Assembly (NCBI GenBank): GCA_002633025.1 | Contig: NMRB01000046.1 | Span: 603,820-667,819 of the forward strand | Direction of reading: 5' to 3' | Source of the DNA: Notospermus geniculatus | Taxonomy: Eukaryota; Nemertea; Pilidiophora; Heteronemertea; Lineidae | Length of the DNA stretch: 64,000 nucleotides | In this document: positions 57,619-64,000 of the stretch, piece by piece | Numbering within the stretch: position 1 is the first letter of the stretch | Layout: each line of letters starts with the position of its first letter | The notes under the pieces: generated by a model | What the model was told of the DNA's origin: nothing | The model's input: only the letters and a program-made list of their open reading frames with translations | Databases searched by the model: none | Made by a program: the position numbers and the translations under genes

Positions 57619-59078
57619 ATATACAACACAACACCTGGTATAATATACAGTTTCTCGAATGAGTTACAACACCATTAGGGTCTAATACCGGCAACCCTCC
57701 TTAAAGGCCGTCAGCATTCGTCCTTTTTCGATGAAATATTGAGATGAAACATCTACAATGCTGCCTTAAAACGAAAGCAACACTCATCTTCCGTAATCGA
57801 GAAACCTATCTGATGAAAACGAGTTTTCATGACGTCATTGGCTCCTTTTCAAACCCCTTGGTTTCAATATTGGCTAATTTTCGAAGTAGTGAAGCCAACC
57901 CGGAGTGCAATTTGGTCTGTTTTATTCCCTGTTCTTCGGGGCTTCGATCCTTCCACAATATTTGGTTTAAAACTTTCGTCTGTATTGCCTGGTGTTTAGC
58001 TGTTGGTGGGCCCCTTGGGGTACAGCCGAGATTGCAACTTTCTGTGTCAATTACATCTACTTTCAACACGTATCGTGTACATTTCATGTATTGCTAAAGG
58101 GCATGCAGACATTTTGAAGGCTAGAACCAACACCTTGGCAAGGTGTATGAAGTCAGTTTAACCGTGAATGTGAAATAAAAGTACATGAAATGCACATGAT
58201 AGGAAGACCTTGAGTCCATCTTAAACTGATCAAAATCATCTACAGTTTGCGTGTACATCAGTGTACAGGAGACGTGAACAAAGTGAACTGAAGCCTAAAT
58301 TGATGAGTCCACCCTAACTATGCTAGATTTCTTTACACATGCATCTACATGACATACACAGGAATCTAATCTACACAATCTGATCTCATTGACTTCAACC
58401 AACTCCATTCCGTTTCACGCTTACAAGACGAAAATCCCTACACTTCGTTGTACACAATCTACACAAAAATCCGACCAAGGGTTCTGCGCATTTCACCTGC
58501 TGTAGGAGCCACTTACGCTTTCTATTTCCCCATTCACCGGTTCAGTTAATGCTATTTGACATTGGAACTAATCGTTCGTGTTCTCGGCATCCAGTAGCCC
58601 AGAAAGTAAGCAACTGCAGGTTCCATGGTAATGACAATTAGCTCGTATATGTTGGCAAATACCAAGGCTTTGGTTAAACACCTACAGGTTATCTTTTCTT
58701 GACGTGCTCAGCTCCTTCATCAGTTCATGGGGCAGCTCCAGAGTCGATCGTAAATCAAATATTATTCTGTATAATTCTATGAAATTCTGAAGTTATCAAA
58801 CAAAAAAGCATCTCCCTACGTTTAACAAAGGTACTTCCCATTTCGCCCCTTTCTGATTCGCCCTCCAAAGGTTAGGGTTTTGTATAGGGGGCGAGTTGAC
58901 AAAGGGCGAATGGAAAGAAACCATCAACAACATGCAGAATTGCTGAAGAAAATTTCGCTTTATTTGGGCGTTCTTCAGGCATAACAACCTTTTATTTTAA
59001 TACACTCCATTCATTGTCATTAGGGGCTACTGATGGTTCGGTATCGTGTTACACTGTTTGGCGCATCGTGTTATACGA
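57619..59078. other. Non-coding, no recognised feature
   Basis: Opposing frames at 57744-58097 have no signature. GTGTACAT/GTACAC words recur at 58250-58470. Confidence 0.35.
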
Positions 59079-59318
59079 ATTGATATATAGAATTATCAGT
59101 AAGAAAACGATCCAAAATATCGAAAAGAGCCAGCATAAGCTAAAATATCAAAATATCACATTGATATATAGAAATATCAGCACGAAAATGATCCAAAATA
59201 TCGAAAAGAGCCAGCATAAGCTAAAATATCAAAATATCGCATTGATATACAGAAATATCAGCACGAAAATGATCCAAAATATCGAAAAGAGCCAGCATAA
59301 GCTAAAATATCAAAGGTA
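59079..59318. repeat. 81-bp tandem repeat, three copies
   Basis: Units starting ATTGATATATAGAA at 59079, 59160 and 59241 differ at few positions, most of them between unit 1 and the other two. 81 is a multiple of three, so the + frame 59014-59325 reads a repeated IQNIEKSQHKLKYQ peptide. No evidence of expression or of a flanking exon. Confidence 0.9.
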
Positions 59319-60251
59319 CCACTAATTACTATGAAATTATGGCTGAATATCTGCTACAATATAAATACTTTTTACATCTTCAACAAGCCTACACTATCTC
59401 TTATTGATTGAGCGATACTGCTAGGCCCAATCACTTCCCAATGCCTAGTATGCAACACAAGCGATCAATGTCACCAAATATTACAAAGTTTTAAGTCCAA
59501 ATAAACGTTCCTGTTTCCGTCTGTTTATCCTTGTATACGAATCCGCACCAATAAACACGTTATGTACACACACATCATAGTAAACACTACGTATATATTT
59601 GTATTTGAATTGAAATTTCAGTACATAAAAGTTCATCTAAGCTTCAAGGCTGTATTTAAAAACCCGTTAATCTTCTGATGTGTCGTTTCGCCCCGGGGGC
59701 ATGGAAATGTAGAGTCCTATGCAGTGTCTACTTGGAAGTACATTCTGCTGTACATTACGATCCGTACCTCAATGTATATGTCTCTGTATGGCACATGTAT
59801 CGGTTTTCCGCAAGGATATTTCATAATTTATTTAGTTTCTTCGTTGCCTCGAGACACCGCCCACTCCTACCCGTACCATTGGAAAAATCTACAAAGAGAG
59901 TAGGCTTGATAAGGGCTGATGGGGTCAGGGTTGCTATAGGTGAGGTTACCGAGGTTACCTTAGGGGATGACGCTTGGATTAAAAATATCAGTCGTGACAT
60001 TTAAGAAGATCTGAACAAATATGCTATATCGTCGTTGATGTAATTGTATTCAGGCCTTCTGTGTACGACTGTCTCTTTTCTGAAATTGACATGCATATAT
60101 GGGGGTTTGAATAAAGCCTATTGCATGCGTTTTTGCTTTTATTTCGTACTGCGCCCACTGATCACGGTGTTTACGTACGAATGCAAAAAAAGTAAAAAGG
60201 GATAAAATGGAAACAAAATAGTGATCGTCTGGGAAAAATCTCACACCTCAA
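59319..60251. other. Non-coding, no recognised feature
   Basis: AT-rich. Frame 59678-60004 (108 codons) is unassigned. Confidence 0.35.
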
Positions 60252-60600
60252 GCAGGTAAATTCCAAACTGTACTAGTGCAGGTAAATTCCAAACAGTACC
60301 AGGTAAATTCTAAACAGTACTACTACAGGTAAATTCTAAACAACTAGTACAGGTAAACTATAAACAATACTAGTACAGGTAAATTCTAAACAGTACTAGT
60401 ACAGGTAAATTCTAACCAGTACTAGTACAGGTAAATTCTAAACAGTACTAGTACAGGTAAATTCTAACCAGTACCAGTATACAGGTAAATTCTAAACAGT
60501 ACCAGTACAGGTAAATTCTAAACAGTACCAGTGCAGGTAAATTCTAAACAAGTACATGTACTAGTACAGGTAAATTCTAAACTTTCAGAGCTGCAGGTAC
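60252..60600. repeat. 26-bp minisatellite, about 13 copies
   Basis: The unit is close to ACAGGTAAATTCTAAACAGT plus ACTAGT. Copy length varies from about 23 to 33 bp by small indels. Every unit holds CAGGTAAA. Confidence 0.95.
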
Positions 60601-60951
60601 TCTAAGCTTAAAATAAATGCATTAAATCCGCATGCGTCAGAGCGTCAGCCAACCACAATCCACTTCAGACAAGTCAGATACATGTAGACATTAAAACACA
60701 ATGCCTTTCCCTGGCATTACAATCTGAGCGCATCAAGACGAGCCGACATACAAAAGACCAACATGAGAGTTCACTGATGACATTTGTTCGCTGTAACGTA
60801 ATCTTTACCTAATGGCGACGAGTTTTTTAATTAGCTTTGTTAATCAGTAGTCAACGTATTGCTTCGTGCTGTAAAAAGACGCCCAGATTAACCCACTAAC
60901 ATCGCATCGAAGGAAATGTCCCTTGTCGCAAGTGTGGCCATCAGTTATTCG
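60601..60951. other. Non-coding, no recognised feature
   Basis: No frame or repeat identified. Confidence 0.35.
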
Positions 60952-61261
60952 GGAGGTTTAGAAATTAAACGATAAACGTAAGCTTTACGACAACGTTATT
61001 TTTCATACTACAAATGAACCGGATTTTATATTGCATTTTCGGTACAAAAATAACGTTGTCGTTAACGTTTACCTTTATTAGTGAGTTTAAGAAACCAAAC
61101 GTTAACGCTAACGCTAACGCTAATTACGTCAAAATGACGTCACCCCTAGAAGAAATGCAACAGATTCATTCGGTGTGACGTCAAAATGATGTCATTAACA
61201 TTAGTGTTAACGTTAACGTATGGTTTCTTAAACTCACTATTGTTCGATTTCTAAACCTCTC
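60952..61261. mobile_element. Nested inverted-repeat element, ~310 bp
   Basis: The outer ends GGAGGTTTAGAAATTAAACG and GTTCGATTTCTAAACCTCTC are imperfect inverted repeats. Inside lie two further hairpins: 60972-61003 with 61045-61073 (CGACAACGTTATTTTT), and 61078-61142 with 61173-61238 (TAGTGAGTTTAAGAAACCA and GACGTCA). No coding capacity. This looks like one element inserted into another. Confidence 0.75.
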
Positions 61262-63197
61262 TAATATCACTGCTGTCCACTACTATTGTAAACCCGCAGT
61301 GTTGTAAGGTCGTTAACCCTTTCTTTGGTTGCGACAGGCGTCTGTTTTTGCTGGAGCAGGTCACAAATGAAAAAAAAACGCCAAATTCGTTGCGGATTTT
61401 GAGTTTTCGAAATCTTTCGTTTTAATGAGCACATCTTTATGATATTTCTCACGTAAGTCAGGCATGTCAGATCTCGCTATCCTTTTGCTCGCCTCAAACC
61501 CTCACAATTGAAGCCTTCACTGTATGCCAACTCTATGCCTTCATTAAACTCAGCTGAGCACGAGGCATAGGCGCCTCTAGTTGCGACACAACACGTAAAT
61601 CCTGTGATTTCTTGGCAGTTATCTTTTAATTTAAAAAATTCACACAGAATGAAGTCACTGACGGAAATATCTCACAATTCCATCAATATCATCTCCCCTG
61701 CAGCTGAAACGAAACTAAAATTGTCGCCAAAGCAAAAGTCACTACAGTTCTGTATCATGTCATGTCGCAGCTTCAGATGTAGTGAACTTTGATCAAGAAA
61801 GACCTTTGATACTGCGTCGCGTTAGATATTTCTCTTTGCTCCCCCTCATACGCACAGACACTAATTTCTCCCAGATTCCCCGTCTTTCCCTTCGTGATTA
61901 TTTCACCATTAGCCGCTCGACACCGCGTCCATTATAGCACACCAAGAAAAGCTTGTCACTACCTCCAGCTATACAAGTGATGAATGCGTTTCCATGGTTA
62001 CCGTAATATCCACGGAACGCTGGGATGAGGAACCATCTGTGAGTGTTGAGACGGTTAAACAGAGGGGAGGACTCGGTACCGGCCCCACCCCCCTCGTCAG
62101 CAGCTACCCCGCTGTGCAGTGTTGACTCAACTTTGCTAATAAGGGCACGAAATGTGCCAGACGTGAGTCAAAATAAATGCTTTTTCCGCAGAATGCTGTC
62201 ACGCAGGGTTAGATTAGTGTCATTCATGATTTCCTATCTCGTTTGAGAATTCAAAGATTTGTCGTTTTAAGAGTAACGAAATCCCGAAAAATCTGCTCAA
62301 AGTAATTAAAAGCATCACTGTCATTCCAGTCAGGGATGAAGAACTGATAAAACCACAGGCTGCAAATCCAAAAAGATGCGTAATTTTTTAAAATATTCCT
62401 CTGGCATAAATCCACACAAACAAAAGAAAGGCTAGGCCTATCCACAGCCTGTTTTTTTACAAGCGACGCTGCGGGCTAACTTCTTTTCTTAGCTCGCCCA
62501 CATCAGAGCGGCCACTGACCTTTATCGTTGCTGCCTTCGCCAACTCGTTCGCTAGGCCTTAGTAAACACATGGTACATTGGTAGCTTGCTCTTGTCTTGG
62601 GCATAATGATGTTGATTTCGTACTAAATCCCGCCAGACGGTCTTGTCCGACTGAGTACTTTCGCCCGACAGGGGGTAGGACTGCACACAGCATCCTGGAC
62701 CAGCAGCTCGATGCTTCTATGCAAGCTTGCCGCCTCACACTCTCCAACGGAAGAACGCTCTCAAATGCCAGAGGCGGCGTGTACAGATGTAAGAGTAACC
62801 ATCGGCGGTTCATGAAATTGTTAGGTGTACGAAAACAGACTCGTAACATGAGTTTCCTTCTGGGCAAATTGATAGGAACTGTCTTGAAATTAAGCTAAGT
62901 GCAGTGGCTCAAGTTGCGAGGTTTTTTGTAAGAGTGGTTGTAGTATGAGTTGAATGGGGGCATTTTTTGGTTGTATTTCGTACGTTAACAAGATAGGGAT
63001 CTGTTCATACAGGATGGATCATCACAATACGTACTGACACTTGACATCTTAGAAGAAATTCATTGACTACCAGTACAATTACTGTTGAGCTTAGGTAATT
63101 TTAATGAGATGGCGAAATATCCGAAAACGACAGAGTTGGGTCTGACAAATACAGTGCATTGTCCTGAATCGACAGGTGGTCTGTTACTAAGTTCACA
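61262..63197. other. Non-coding, no recognised feature
   Basis: Opposing frames at 62559-62898 (about 100 codons each) lack signatures. Confidence 0.35.
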
Positions 63198-63790
63198 ATG
63201 ATTATAGACATGGCCAACATTTGACTGAATCTCAGTGTCTTCAATAGAGAGGTGTCCTCCTGGTAGAGGGGTCCACCAAGGGAGGTCCCTCAATAGATAG
63301 GTGTCGTCCTGGCAGAGGTGTTCAGTTGGGGAGGTCCCTCAATAGAGAGGTGTCCTCCTGGCAGAGGGGTCCAGCAAGGAAGGTCTCTCAATAGAGAGGT
63401 GTTCTCCTGGCAGAGGTGTCTGCTAAGGGAGGTTCTTCAATAGAGAGGTGTCATCCTGGCAGACGTGTCTGGCAAGGGACGTCCCGTTTCACAGAGGCTC
63501 CATGCTTTGCATGTCCACAACAGCTTTCAACAAGAAAGTCCCAAACACATGGAAACTCAAGCCATACGGTACCTAAAAACCTATTACAAGATTCAGGATG
63601 ATTAGAATTGGCCAAAATTGGACTGAACTTCATCGTCCTCAACAGAGGGGTTTCCTCCTGGCGGAGGTGTCCGCTAAGGGAGCCTCCACTGCACAGAGGC
63701 TCCATGCTTTGCACATCTACAACAGCTTTCAACAAGAAAGCACCGAACACATGAAACTCAAGCCTATACCTAAAACCTTTGTCATTGTCA
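63198..63790. repeat. Higher-order repeat built on a 49-bp unit
   Basis: Block 1 is a leader (63198-63240), five 49-bp units (63241-63485, starting TCAATAGAGAGGTGTCCTCC) and a coda (63486-63582, ACAGAGGCTCCATGCTTTGC, then ACAACAGCTTTCAACAAGAA). Block 2 is a similar leader from about 63595, one 49-bp unit (63639-63687) and a similar coda (63688-63780). The blocks are duplicates that differ in unit number. Frames here are repeat-derived. Confidence 0.85.
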
Positions 63791-64000
63791 TCAAGAACAT
63801 TGGTGACCAACTCCAGTCAGTTAATCAAACGGCGAGTAATTTTGGTCACAACCTCGGGTATTTAATGTCATTAAGTTAATAAACAATATAAAGTACTGAA
63901 CATGTTTCCGACGAGTCAGCCACTCAATGTCATTTACCAAATTAGCTTTTCATTTATTGTGTATTTTGCTTCTCAAGAGAGAATGTCTCCTTGATAAAGG
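63791..64000. other. Non-coding window edge
   Basis: AT-rich, no feature recognised. Confidence 0.4.

Noticed and set aside
60252-60600. CRISPR-like array
   Set aside because: The unit is contiguous with no unique spacers and varies in length. It is a minisatellite in animal DNA.

Overview
The window is animal nuclear DNA, very probably from a marine invertebrate. It holds one gene that can be recognised with confidence: an intronless Frizzled of the Fz5/8 class at 46194-47861 (+), a seven-pass Wnt receptor of 555 codons. The rest is non-coding DNA rich in short inverted-repeat elements and minisatellites. The words TAGGCCTA and ACATGTACATGT recur throughout. In my experience these are common in echinoderm, hemichordate and some lophotrochozoan genomes, but they do not fix the phylum. 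There are no bacterial, plasmid or phage genes, no rRNA, no confident tRNA and no CRISPR array.

Layout. Positions 1-15.7 kb hold a 22-bp minisatellite (817-1150), a hairpin element next to a 0.5-kb terminal-inverted-repeat (TIR) element (2584-3200), an ~83-bp tandem repeat (4673-4930), a codon-sized 72/78-bp tandem repeat (8486-8760), a ~43-bp tandem repeat (9570-9765), a GGT/GGC microsatellite (11551-11626), a TIR element (14725-14962), and an inverted ~230-bp duplicate pair (11262-11489 and 15489-15722). Positions 15.7-45 kb are mostly unannotatable single-copy sequence with scattered miniature TIR elements (17703-17993, 19531-19749, 28413-28767, 35582-35726, 42823-42921, 43642-43774), two short two-copy repeats, an AT microsatellite, an assembly gap inside a poly-G run (21446-21474) and several CTCF-like motifs. 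Positions 45-48 kb hold the Frizzled locus, with a paired TCF/LEF motif, a candidate splice acceptor for a 5' UTR exon, several short upstream ORFs and a TATA-like box before the ATG. Positions 48-64 kb are again gene-free. They hold a palindromic element (54203-54327), a CRE-like array (55290-55378), a second copy cluster of the 17.7-kb TIR family (56006-56634), an 81-bp tandem repeat (59079-59318), a 26-bp minisatellite made of splice-donor-like units (60252-60600), nested inverted repeats (60952-61261) and a higher-order repeat (63198-63790).

Interpretation. A single developmental receptor gene in a large gene-poor interval is a usual arrangement for genes with complex enhancers, so some of the unique sequence is probably regulatory. 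That cannot be shown from one sequence. I found no convincing novel multi-gene system. The most checkable points are the paired TCF site upstream of a Wnt receptor gene, the dispersed TIR families with two or more copies inside this window, the exact CTCF-consensus matches, and the tandem repeats with unusual unit structure. Most short open frames show no family signature and behave as chance or repeat-derived frames.
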